Below, piece by piece: positions 1 through 6,915 of a stretch of DNA of 8,937 nucleotides. A program made the position numbers and the translations under genes. This DNA comes from JAFNGF01 sp964567045. Lineage in GTDB: Bacteria > Planctomycetota > Phycisphaerae > Sedimentisphaerales > Anaerobacaceae. Each line of letters opens with the position of its first letter. Position 1 is the stretch's first letter. The notes under the pieces were generated by a model. It saw only the letters and a program-made list of their open reading frames with translations. It was not told where the DNA came from and did no database searches. The stretch covers positions 1 through 8,937 of the forward strand of contig CAZMLE010000121.1 in assembly GCA_964567045.1 (NCBI GenBank), in the 5' to 3' direction.

Positions 1-35
1 AGGTACTCTCCTAGCTGTAGATGTGTTTGTCCAAT

Positions 36-233
36 TCACACTGAACCACTACACTTCGATCTGGTACAGTCAATAGGTTTGGCTCCGATTAGAGAATAGT
101 ATTTGCGCTTCATCTCAGCATCATCATCGGTGAATTTAGGGTCGGCATAAACCGTATAGCCCTCCGATTTCAGGAGTTCGATGAAGAATCGTTTTACCAG
201 ATCATATGAATCACCAAAATACTTTGAGTTCAC
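36..233 (-). CDS. Hypothetical protein, probably an N-terminal fragment (65 aa)
   Basis: The ORF starts with GTG (231-233) and has a GGAG Shine-Dalgarno (complement of 242-245) 8 nt upstream, which supports a real translation start. The product begins MNSKYFGDSYDLVKRFF and continues with a mixed helical/charged stretch (LLKSEGYTVYADPKFTDDD); there is no signal peptide or membrane segment, so it is probably cytoplasmic. The opening KYFGDSYD motif reminds me of larger uncharacterised bacterial proteins of roughly 200 aa or more; this is from memory and unchecked. If that is right, the gene is cut short by the TGA at 36-38. After this stop the same frame stays open for 11 more codons to the window edge, which would fit a nonsense mutation or decay but is too short to prove it. 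It lies downstream of the peptidase operon, separated from it by palindromic repeats. Function unknown. Confidence 0.5.
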   Translation of the reverse strand: MNSKYFGDSYDLVKRFFIELLKSEGYTVYADPKFTDDDAEMKRKYYSLIGAKPIDCTRSKCSGSV

Positions 234-496
234 TGTAACTACTCCAGCCCAACATAATATTATATAACACTTCCAGCTTCAATCCTTCGCCCTTAGTTGA
301 AACTCGTGCTACACCCATTAGTGGCTACGCAGAGTAAAATCCGCTGGTTTGGTGTTTGTGATTATACCGCCCTGGTGCTAAGAATGCAAATTAAATAATA
401 CAATCGTTTATATTCCGGCATTGCCGATTGCCGAATTCCGATTTCTGATTTCAAATCGAAAATTGGCAATCGAAAATCGAAAATGTTAGGTGCGAT
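234..496. other. Intergenic gap with palindromic repeats
   Basis: This 263-bp gap lies between the end of the three-gene minus-strand unit and the fragment at the left edge. Its right half is repeat material (hairpins at 425-472 and 489-506). The left half (about 250-415) is AT-rich, and I see no coding signal or convincing promoter in it. Confidence 0.6.
425..472. repeat. Long imperfect hairpin of AATCG/GGCAAT repeat type
   Basis: Three stacked arms face each other. CGATTGCC (425-432) pairs with GGCAATCG (465-472), AATT (434-437) with AATT (461-464), and CGATTT (439-444) with AAATCG (453-458), around an 8-nt loop. Only a few bases between the arms are unpaired. It lies 25 bp past the stop of the last gene of the minus-strand operon, so it may end or protect that transcript's 3' end. 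No U-run follows it on the minus strand, so it is not a classic intrinsic terminator. Similar short-word sequence (attggcaat, then tcgaaaat) continues to about 485 and recurs near 8898-8921. Confidence 0.6.
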
Positions 497-506
497 TCAT
501 CGCACC
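489..506. repeat. Palindrome supplying the stop of the 178-aa gene
   Basis: GGTGCGA (489-495), loop TTCA, TCGCACC (500-506) form a perfect 7-bp stem, extended outward by TTAGG/CCTAC with one bulge. Read on the minus strand it supplies the final residues CRVR and the TGA stop (497-499) of the membrane protein gene. The natural C-terminus may therefore have been replaced by repeat sequence. It could also act as a 3'-end hairpin for the operon. Confidence 0.6.
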
Positions 507-1033
507 CTACATAGGTTCTTTACCTTCTCTAAGCTTTCGATGAACTGCTCCTGGGCTTTATCTAAGTAAGTATTTAGTTCGTCGATATAGCCATCCGCTG
601 AGGCGGACCAGACGCGATTTAGATACCGCTCGCCCGCGGCGAAAGAACTCATCACATCGGCGTATGCCTGTAAGCCATGCACATGCGCGATGCTTTCGCG
701 GGCCTGGACAAAACTGGTCAAGTCGCCGGGAAAAAGCTCATCAATTCGATGCCGAATGTCGTAAATATCAACGGATTGTTTTTGAGCATTGAGCCGGCTA
801 ATCTTCTCGACTATCCGCGCAAGACTCGTCTCGATAGCCTGCATATTATAAGTGAGCTTCTCTTCTGCAAGGCTGCCTCTGGCGCCAGCGATCCGAACCA
901 ACACAATGCCAACAACACCGGCAATAAGTGCCCCGGCAAAGTATCCCCACCGGACCACATCCTTATCTACTACTGCCGCCAGAGCACCAGCCAAAAAGCC
1001 TAAAGTTATCATCGCATATCCGAGCTGCTTCAT
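497..1033 (-). CDS. Small membrane protein with coiled coil, downstream of an OPT transporter (178 aa)
   Basis: I do not recognise a named family. Two hydrophobic segments lie at about residues 4-22 and 28-48 with a short charged turn (DKDVVR) between them. A long, mostly helical soluble part follows; residues about 55-92 (LAEEKLTYNMQAIETSLARI and onward) look like a coiled coil, and the tail ends in another amphipathic helix (LDKAQEQFIESLEKVKN). The start at 1033 is supported by an AGGAG 9 nt upstream that overlaps the transporter's stop codon. Only 12 bp separate the two genes, so the two are probably translated from one mRNA. The likely role, by position only, is an accessory or regulatory partner of the transporter in the inner membrane. 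The last residues (CRVR) and the stop come from a palindromic repeat (489-506), so the C-terminus may not be ancestral. Confidence 0.8.
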   Translation of the reverse strand: MKQLGYAMITLGFLAGALAAVVDKDVVRWGYFAGALIAGVVGIVLVRIAGARGSLAEEKLTYNMQAIETSLARIVEKISRLNAQKQSVDIYDIRHRIDELFPGDLTSFVQARESIAHVHGLQAYADVMSSFAAGERYLNRVWSASADGYIDELNTYLDKAQEQFIESLEKVKNLCRVR

Positions 1034-1042
1034 AGCAAGTAG

Positions 1043-1047
1043 CTCCT
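1043..1047 (-). promoter_or_regulatory. Shine-Dalgarno of the 178-aa gene, overlapping the OPT stop
   Basis: On the minus strand AGGAG sits 9 nt before the ATG at 1033 and overlaps the TAG stop (1046-1048) of the transporter gene. This arrangement is typical of translational coupling within an operon. Confidence 0.7.
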
Positions 1048-2836
1048 AACCGCTCATAGCGCCCTTGATAACAAAATACATGGCAAAGCCGACTCCGACC
1101 AGGGCTTCGCCCACAATCAGGCCGGCGGCTACGGGAATTCCCACCTCTTCACTGAACCGCTGCCCTTTTACCCGGTCCGTCAGCAGCCGCAGCACCGTTC
1201 CGATGCTATAGGTCAAGACAATATCGAACGGCAGATAAAAGCCCAGCCCCACCAGGATACCCAGTCCGCCGATGCCGCTTGCGCTAAGCAGCGCCCCCAA
1301 TCCTGCACCGGCGATATACTTCTGCAAGGGTACATGCCCGCCTAAAATGGCCTGCATCGTCTCGGCAAGGGCGCTGGCCTGCGGGGCGGGCAGACGGTCA
1401 CTGCCAAGCCCGTACGCTTTGTGCAGCACAAAAATCAGCCCCATAACCAAAATAGGGCCCGGCCAGATGGACAGGAACTGGCCTATCTGCTGCTTTTTCG
1501 GCGAGGCGCCTATAAGGTATCCGGTTTTAAGGTCGAGCATCAGGTCGGTCGCCTGGGCCATTGCCACGCACGCGGCAGCCCCCACCATCACCGATGAAAT
1601 GGTAGCTGCGGCGTCGCCAAGACCGCTGCTTATGGCAAGCAGGATAGTGACCCCGACAAGCGTCATTCCGCTAAGCGGCGACCAGTTTGTCCGCCCGATG
1701 CACTCCGATAGGATGACGCCCGCCACCCAGATCCAGACCGTACCGGCAAGCGCCATCAGTCCTCCTCGCAGCAGACTCATTTCTTTGACCGATAGCAGCG
1801 AAACCACAAAAAGAAGCGCCGCCGAGCACGCAATGCCTATGTATAGTAAACCGATGGGCATTTCATCTTTTGAGAGCGGGCTTTTCAGCCTTGCCGCAGT
1901 GTGCATACTGCGAATAGCACTAACAATCAAAGGCAGCGCTAAGACGATGCCGGATAGTGCCCCACCGATAAGCATACCGATGCCCACGGGCCTAAATAGA
2001 GTCAGCCGTAAATAATCGGGCATCGTTTGCTTCACAGCTTCCAGCGCCTGCGCCGAGGGTAGACGCTGCATTGCAGCAAGTAGTGGCGCCAAAATCCAAT
2101 AGCAGACAAAGCCCCCGATAATAAAGCAAAAGCCGCCCCTTCCGGCGATGAAACCCACACCAACCGTCATCAAAGAAACATACCAGATGCCGTTCATATA
2201 ACCTGGCATCCCAATAAGACTGCCTATGTCCAACTGCTCTAAGGCGAGCGTCTGGCTTACAAGATGCACGCCGCCGCTGATAGCCATTCCCACAAGTAAC
2301 AGCACGGCCTTGTAAATGCCTGCTCCGGGAGATTTAAGAATTGTAGCGACCGCCACTCCGCCGGGAAAGGCCAGCCGTTCGTACTCTATCATTTGTTTTC
2401 GCAGCGGGATAATGAAGGCGACACCTAAGACGCCGCCCGCGATGCAGCCCAATATCATCAAAGCGGCGTTGAACTGCGCTTGGCCCAAGATAAAAAGTGC
2501 CGGCACCGTGAACATCATACCGGCGGATGCCGCGTTAACAGTGTTGGCGATGGTCTGATTTATGTTATTTTCGATGAGGCTGGTTCGCCCCATGATCCCC
2601 CGCAGTATCCCAAAGCCCAATATGGCGGCGACCTCTGAGCCTTCGATGGAAAAGCCAAGTATCAAACAGGCGTAGCCGATGCTCAGGGTAATAACGACCC
2701 CTAATGCGTAGCCGACTAAAACCGCCGTCAGCGTAAACTCCGGATAAGGTCCGGTGCGCACGCCCATCGTAGAGCCCGCCCTGAGCTTGTCGAAGGGTCG
2801 TCGCTCGTCTGTCGTCGGTCGTGGGTCGTTTCTCAT
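1046..2836 (-). CDS. OPT-superfamily oligopeptide transporter
   Basis: This is a multi-pass inner-membrane protein, with about 14-16 hydrophobic segments from residue 34 to 592. OPT family hallmarks are clear: ENNINQTIANTVNAASAG followed by a hydrophobic segment (about 89-117), YERLAFPGGVAVATILKS (152-169), QATDLMLDLKTGYLIGAS (428-445) with KKQQIGQF after it, HKAYGLGSDRLPAPQAS (472-488) and GFYLPFDIV (532-540). The family imports small peptides, or metal chelates in the YSL branch, by proton coupling; peptide uptake fits the upstream peptidase. The ORF opens at 2836 with ATG overlapping the peptidase TGA by 4 bases, but its first ~23 residues (MRNDPRPTTDERRPFDKLRA and onward) are encoded by intergenic-type repeats. 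The ATG at codon 24 (2765-2767) is a plausible true start, giving 573 aa; neither start has a strong Shine-Dalgarno. The C-terminus is followed after 12 bp by the small membrane protein gene. Confidence 0.95.
   Translation of the reverse strand: MRNDPRPTTDERRPFDKLRAGSTMGVRTGPYPEFTLTAVLVGYALGVVITLSIGYACLILGFSIEGSEVAAILGFGILRGIMGRTSLIENNINQTIANTVNAASAGMMFTVPALFILGQAQFNAALMILGCIAGGVLGVAFIIPLRKQMIEYERLAFPGGVAVATILKSPGAGIYKAVLLLVGMAISGGVHLVSQTLALEQLDIGSLIGMPGYMNGIWYVSLMTVGVGFIAGRGGFCFIIGGFVCYWILAPLLAAMQRLPSAQALEAVKQTMPDYLRLTLFRPVGIGMLIGGALSGIVLALPLIVSAIRSMHTAARLKSPLSKDEMPIGLLYIGIACSAALLFVVSLLSVKEMSLLRGGLMALAGTVWIWVAGVILSECIGRTNWSPLSGMTLVGVTILLAISSGLGDAAATISSVMVGAAACVAMAQATDLMLDLKTGYLIGASPKKQQIGQFLSIWPGPILVMGLIFVLHKAYGLGSDRLPAPQASALAETMQAILGGHVPLQKYIAGAGLGALLSASGIGGLGILVGLGFYLPFDIVLTYSIGTVLRLLTDRVKGQRFSEEVGIPVAAGLIVGEALVGVGFAMYFVIKGAMSG
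2772..2797 (-). repeat. Short dispersed repeat, FDKLRAG type, at the OPT 5' end
   Basis: The minus strand reads CCCTTCGACAAGCTCAGGGC and then GGGCTC, encoding PFDKLRAGS in the OPT frame. It shares CCC-TCG-C-GCTC-GGG with the element at 6501-6524. Its ends (CCCT/AGGG) can pair. I remember the peptide FDKLR(A/T)G turning up inside unrelated proteins of environmental bacteria, which suggests a mobile or amplified mini-repeat rather than protein sequence; unchecked. Confidence 0.6.
2798..2831 (-). repeat. Low-complexity ACGAC-type direct repeat
   Basis: On the minus strand the words ACGACC, ACGACC, ACGACAG, ACGAGCG and ACGACC follow each other, directly between the peptidase stop and the FDKLRAG-type element. 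This short-period repeat makes up the apparent N-terminus of the OPT ORF (RNDPRPTTDERR) and argues that this part of the ORF is spacer rather than conserved protein. Confidence 0.6.
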
Positions 2837-5800
2837 CGCGGTGGTATCACGGTGATTGTCACCGGCAGTGAGACTGTCATAACGCCGCTATTATCTGTCG
2901 CTCTGGCAGTAATGGTATAGTCACCCATGGTAAAATCCTGCCAATCGATTTTCCAGCCGTCAGAGCCGTCAATATCCTCACCAATTTTGGTAGGATCGAC
3001 AAAGAATTCTACCTTGAGCACGGTGCCGTCAAAGTCCCAGGCGTCGACCTTAATTTCAATCGAGTCGCCCTCGCGTCTCTGCAACAAGGCGCCGTTAGCA
3101 GGGCTAATAATACTAACTACCGGCGACGCGCCCGAGCGGTACTTTAGCCAATCTTTTGTTAGCAGCACAAGGTCTGCTATATCCACCAGCTTGTCGCGAT
3201 TGAGGTCGGCAGGCAGCATATCGCCCTTTGTCATCCACAATCGCGCGAGAGCTGAGAAATCTCGCGCCGTGACGAAGCCATCGTTGGTTATGTCGGCCAG
3301 AACTGTCGCATGGTGTGGAGGCATACTTGCCTCGGCGGTGCCGCCATACGCGCCCATATTGATCCGCAGATTGATTGCATATATGTTATCCGGATCGTCG
3401 GGCACAGCTACAGGCTCATCCTCCAACGGCCAACCGGGATTACCTGCGTCAATACATGGGCTGGTTATCGCGTCATAGTGCCAGCGTTTGCGCTGCGTGT
3501 CCCATCGCCAGCCTTCGCTTTTTAAGTGATAGTCGCCATTCTCAGGGTCGACAAAACGTGGGTCAGTGGAGATGATACCCGTCCCGCTCAATGTGCCGGT
3601 CCAGCCGGCAATACAGCAATAACTTATGGTCGAGGTTTTATCGGCTTGTGTATCCATAATCTGGGCGGCCTCGTGTACGCCGTTGCTGTCGCTATTATCC
3701 CACAGGATGGAGTTATCCAAAATCACACTGCTGCTGGGTCCGTTCCATATTCCACCGCCGGAGGATTCCGCCCAGTTCCCGCTGAAGGTGCAGTTGGTCA
3801 GCGTTGGAGTGCTTTCATAGTTTTTCATCGCCCCGCCGCTATCCGACGTGGAGTTGTCGCTAAAGATGCAATTGCTGATTCTGGCGTTGCTGTTGTAGTA
3901 GTCACACATCCCGCCTCCGCCATCTTGGGCCCAGTTCCAGGCAAAAGTGGAGCGGCTTATGACAGGACTACAGCGGTCGGTGTTGAATATTGCGCCGCCG
4001 GACCATCTTGCGGAGTTGTGACGGAAAATGCACCTTGTAATGGTGGGACTACTGTTTTCGCTGTTCTGCATCGCTCCGCCGCTGTAGCTGGCAACGTTGT
4101 CGGTGAAGTTGCAGTCAATCAGAACAGGATTGCTGCCCACGACATTGCACATTCCGCCGCCGTTGCCCAGGACGCAGGTAGACTCTGAGGAATTCTTGTT
4201 GAATGTACAGTTGATAATGGTCGGATTGCTTCGGTAGCAGTTATACATGCCGCCGCCGTAGTCGCTGGCTACATTTCCGACAATGATACAGTTCTTAATC
4301 ATCGGGCTGCTAGCAGTGCACCTGATCGCGCCGCCATATCTGCCGGGGTTGCCGTTGGTAATGGTGAAACCATCCAGAATAGTGTTCTGGTCTTCGCCGC
4401 TATGGAAATTGAATCCGCGACCCTGCTGTTGGCAATCAATAATGCAGTTTTCCGGCCCGTTTTCGCTTCTTACCGTGATAGCCTTTCCTTTGAAATCGAT
4501 TTCGTAGTTTCCTTCATCGCTGTATCTGCCGTCTGCTACCCAGACCGTATCACCATCGGAGGCATCGTCTACCGCGGCCTGAATGGTGGAATAGACGCTC
4601 GGCACGTAGAAGCCGGCGAATTCTGCGGGCGTACTAAACGAATAGCACAGTCCCCCATTGTCCGCCGTTGATTCATTGCCCGCCAGGTCGACAAGGTCTA
4701 TGACAAAAAAGTAGTCGGTCGCCAGCGACAGAAGCTGCAGCTTGACGTTGTGATATATGCTCAGGACAATGTCCTGGCCGGTCAGAGTGTACGGTCCGCC
4801 GCGTGCAGGACCGCATCGAACCTTAGCCTTTGTCGGCTCGTCAGTGACAATTTCTATCGTGGCCACCCCACCCACCGTTTTAGCCTGAACGTGCAAGACC
4901 GCCGCCGGCTCATAATCTGCAGATGCACTATCCATCGCCACAGCGGCGCCGCCGGCACTGTCGTTGGCATCAAAATAAATGGCGGCAATTGCCTGGCCAT
5001 CGGAAACCTGGAGCGTGCCGTCTTCCGCGACCGGCTGACCCGCATCAATAGAAATGCTCCCGGTAAAAATACCCAATGTCGGAGTCGTTTGCCTTAGGAT
5101 AAGTGTCTCCGAATCACCTTCCCTGGTCATCAAAATCACTTCGGCACTGTCGTTGCCTCTGACGTCCCAATCTGCCACCAGAACACCGACCTGACTGAGA
5201 CGAGCGTAATAATCGTGGTCCAGAGTAATATATCCTCGCGATGGAATAACCGCGTGCATTGCCTTAAAGAGATTGAGCCGTCCATCACTGTCACAGATTC
5301 CTGGCGCAATCGGGTCGGTGGTTTTTGCCAGCATGTCGTACAGTTTCGCATACGTCAGTAATGGATTGGCCGACAGCAAAAGCGCACAAGCACCTGCGAC
5401 ATGTGGGGCAGCCATCGATGTCCCCGACATAAGAGTCGTATATCGTCCGTAGGTTCTGCCCTCGGAAGTACCTTCGGCCCTTAGTGATAAGATGTCGACT
5501 CCCGGTGCGGCGATATCAATCCAGTCACCGTAGTTGGAAAGGGACCACTTTTTGTCGTCCGAATCGGTTGCCGTCACCGAGATCACATGTGGATAGCCGG
5601 CTGGATAATAAGGCTGGTCAGAATTGTCGTTGCCGGCTGCGGCTACCATAAATACGCCCTGGCTATAAGCGTAGTCAATGGCATCTTGCAGCACCCTCGA
5701 CTCCTCACTGCTGCCCCAACTGCTGGAGATAATATCGGCGCCATTTGCCACGGCGTAATATATGGAAAGCACAGCGTCGGCGGTAGTCCCTTCCCCGAGC

Positions 5801-6672
5801 GAGCCAAGAAACTTGATGGCCATTATCTTTGTATTCCAGCAAATCCCGGCAATGTCAAGACCATTATTTGCCTGGGCTGCAATTATGCCGGCACAATGTG
5901 TGCCATGACCGTGATCGTCAATGGGATCGGCGTTGTTGTAGACAAAGTTATAGCCGTATATATCGTCAACATAACCATTCTGGTCATCATCGACGCCCGC
6001 CAGGCCGGCGAGCTCCGCCTGGTTAACCCACATATTATCGCGCAGGTCTCTGTGGTTGTAATCCACGCCCGAATCCACGACTGCCACTATGGTCGGCAGA
6101 CCCCCGGTGCTGATATCCCAGGCCTCCGCGGCATCTATCTTGTCTAAAGACCATTGGGCAGAATAGAAAGGATCATTGGGTTCCCGCGGCGAGGCTGCCG
6201 CCGCCGAGCTTACTGAGAGAATGTAATTCAGCTCCGCATATTCGACATTGGGATCGCTGCGGTACGCCTGGAGCACCTCTTGAATTGATTGTCCCGGCCT
6301 GCGATCAAGCTCAATCGTGTATATCCTGCCCAGGTCGGGAACCCTTGCGTCCTGGGCGGTGCGCTTAAGCCTGGCCAGGATGCGTTTTTCTCTTGGTGTT
6401 AGAAGTGCGGCGTTTTCCCTTTGAAGGGATTTAAGCTGCTGTTGTTTCTGTTGAAAGTCTTCCAACAGGGGCTTGATCCGCCGGGGGCGAAAATTCAAAA
6501 CCTGTCCCGAGCGAAGCCGAGGGATTCCCGCCGAAGGCCGGTCTGCCGCCTCACGGAACTTCACAATTATTTCGTCCGGGACGTATTTGTTTGAAACCAA
6601 CTGAGGTGGCGCTGGCGCCAGCGCCGCCGTAACCAGCAAGATCACAAGGTTTGCAGTCACCAGTTTTCTCAT
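2833..6672 (-). CDS. Secreted subtilisin-like (S8) peptidase with beta-helix, dockerin and Ig-like domains (1279 aa)
   Basis: A signal peptide (1-24) is followed by a prodomain (about 29-152; YVPDEIIVKFREAAD near its start, YIL at its end). The S8 catalytic domain spans about 165-475, with Asp200 (VVDSGVD), His256 (DHGHGTHCAG), oxyanion Asn348 (AAAGNDN) and Ser419 (SGTSMAAPHVAG); all key residues are present, so it should be active. Next are a beta-rich domain (478-590), an Fn3-like domain (about 590-683), a right-handed beta-helix (about 688-1075) and a type I dockerin pair (1124-1176, Ca-binding Asp at 1127/1131/1138 and 1156/1160/1164/1167). A C-terminal Ig-like domain (about 1185-1279, VEFFVDPTKIGE) resembles Big_9. 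The ATG at 6672 lacks a clear Shine-Dalgarno but is supported by the aligned start of the broken copy at 8833. Residues about 50-57 (IPRLRSGQ) are repeat-derived. It probably digests extracellular protein; the dockerin suggests assembly on a scaffold, and no PEP-CTERM tail is present. It overlaps the OPT gene by 4 bp. Confidence 0.95.
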   Translation of the reverse strand: MRKLVTANLVILLVTAALAPAPPQLVSNKYVPDEIIVKFREAADRPSAGIPRLRSGQVLNFRPRRIKPLLEDFQQKQQQLKSLQRENAALLTPREKRILARLKRTAQDARVPDLGRIYTIELDRRPGQSIQEVLQAYRSDPNVEYAELNYILSVSSAAAASPREPNDPFYSAQWSLDKIDAAEAWDISTGGLPTIVAVVDSGVDYNHRDLRDNMWVNQAELAGLAGVDDDQNGYVDDIYGYNFVYNNADPIDDHGHGTHCAGIIAAQANNGLDIAGICWNTKIMAIKFLGSLGEGTTADAVLSIYYAVANGADIISSSWGSSEESRVLQDAIDYAYSQGVFMVAAAGNDNSDQPYYPAGYPHVISVTATDSDDKKWSLSNYGDWIDIAAPGVDILSLRAEGTSEGRTYGRYTTLMSGTSMAAPHVAGACALLLSANPLLTYAKLYDMLAKTTDPIAPGICDSDGRLNLFKAMHAVIPSRGYITLDHDYYARLSQVGVLVADWDVRGNDSAEVILMTREGDSETLILRQTTPTLGIFTGSISIDAGQPVAEDGTLQVSDGQAIAAIYFDANDSAGGAAVAMDSASADYEPAAVLHVQAKTVGGVATIEIVTDEPTKAKVRCGPARGGPYTLTGQDIVLSIYHNVKLQLLSLATDYFFVIDLVDLAGNESTADNGGLCYSFSTPAEFAGFYVPSVYSTIQAAVDDASDGDTVWVADGRYSDEGNYEIDFKGKAITVRSENGPENCIIDCQQQGRGFNFHSGEDQNTILDGFTITNGNPGRYGGAIRCTASSPMIKNCIIVGNVASDYGGGMYNCYRSNPTIINCTFNKNSSESTCVLGNGGGMCNVVGSNPVLIDCNFTDNVASYSGGAMQNSENSSPTITRCIFRHNSARWSGGAIFNTDRCSPVISRSTFAWNWAQDGGGGMCDYYNSNARISNCIFSDNSTSDSGGAMKNYESTPTLTNCTFSGNWAESSGGGIWNGPSSSVILDNSILWDNSDSNGVHEAAQIMDTQADKTSTISYCCIAGWTGTLSGTGIISTDPRFVDPENGDYHLKSEGWRWDTQRKRWHYDAITSPCIDAGNPGWPLEDEPVAVPDDPDNIYAINLRINMGAYGGTAEASMPPHHATVLADITNDGFVTARDFSALARLWMTKGDMLPADLNRDKLVDIADLVLLTKDWLKYRSGASPVVSIISPANGALLQRREGDSIEIKVDAWDFDGTVLKVEFFVDPTKIGEDIDGSDGWKIDWQDFTMGDYTITARATDNSGVMTVSLPVTITVIPPR
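3145..3303 (-). other. Dockerin type I domain of the peptidase
   Basis: Residues 1124-1176 hold two F-hand-like calcium loops, DITNDGFVTARDFSALARLW and DLNRDKLVDIADLVLLTKDW. Each starts with Asp and has acidic or Asn residues at the expected coordinating positions and a following helix ending in W. This spacing and the L/W-rich ends are typical of dockerins found in many Phycisphaerae secreted proteins. No cohesin gene is in this window, so the binding partner is unknown. Confidence 0.8.
3718..4338 (-). repeat. Internal beta-helix coil repeats (about 27 aa / 81 bp)
   Basis: Residues 779-985 contain eight GG(A/G)(M/I) motifs, whose first Gly after the leading residue is at 780, 806, 838, 865, 892, 919, 946 and 972. 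The period is 26-27 residues apart from one 32-residue coil that carries an extra loop (SESTCVLG). Each coil ends in a C-x-F-x-x-N-type motif (NCTF, DCNF, RCIF, NCIF), with Cys at 795, 822, 854, 881, 935 and 961, and Ser in the Cys position at 908. This is the classic layout of a right-handed parallel beta-helix in which equivalent residues stack. Confidence 0.85.
6501..6524 (-). repeat. In-frame 24-bp dispersed repeat (RLRSGQ type) in the peptidase prodomain
   Basis: On the minus strand this is TCCCTCGGCTTCGCTCGGGA followed by CAGG, exactly 24 bases, read as (I)PRLRSGQ at residues about 50-57. It resembles the element at 2772-2797. The broken second copy of this gene stays alignable up to Pro51 and then diverges, so the element marks either an insertion or a breakpoint. 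A 24-bp length keeps the frame. Confidence 0.6.
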
Positions 6673-6673
6673 G

Positions 6674-6715
6674 GTTCATCGATGAACAATGAACTGCGAA
6701 CTCAGAACAGAGTTC
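6674..6715. repeat. Palindromes directly upstream of the peptidase start
   Basis: GTTCATCGATGAAC (6674-6687) is a perfect 14-bp palindrome ending one base before the peptidase start codon, where a Shine-Dalgarno would be expected. GAACTC (6698-6703) and GAGTTC (6710-6715) form a second inverted pair around AGAACA. The words GAACAATGAAC, GCGAACTC and AGAAC suggest a short-period GTTCAT/GAAC repeat. Folding of the first palindrome would limit ribosome access, so it could matter for translation, or it may be repeat debris. Confidence 0.5.
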
Positions 6716-6915
6716 CGTCTGATTTTTGTCTTGCCCTTACACGAGATAATAATAGCAGATTCACACCCTCACTCCTACGAAAATTGTGCCTGAGTGCTGC
6801 GACAAAAAGGCAAAAGACCGTATCGTATGACGATTGAACAGCCGGAAAGGCCAACCATTCAATCAGAGAACACAAGTACCTGTTTCTAACAAACCGCCCG
6901 GCAACAGCCAATTTT

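Noticed and set aside
1272..2015. 247-codon plus-strand ORF inside the OPT gene
   Set aside because: It is the antisense shadow of a clear OPT transporter. The Pro/Ser/Ile-rich translation is typical of reversed membrane-protein codons.
3526..4188. 220-codon plus-strand ORF opposite the beta-helix repeats
   Set aside because: It is an antisense shadow created by the periodic coil repeats of the peptidase.
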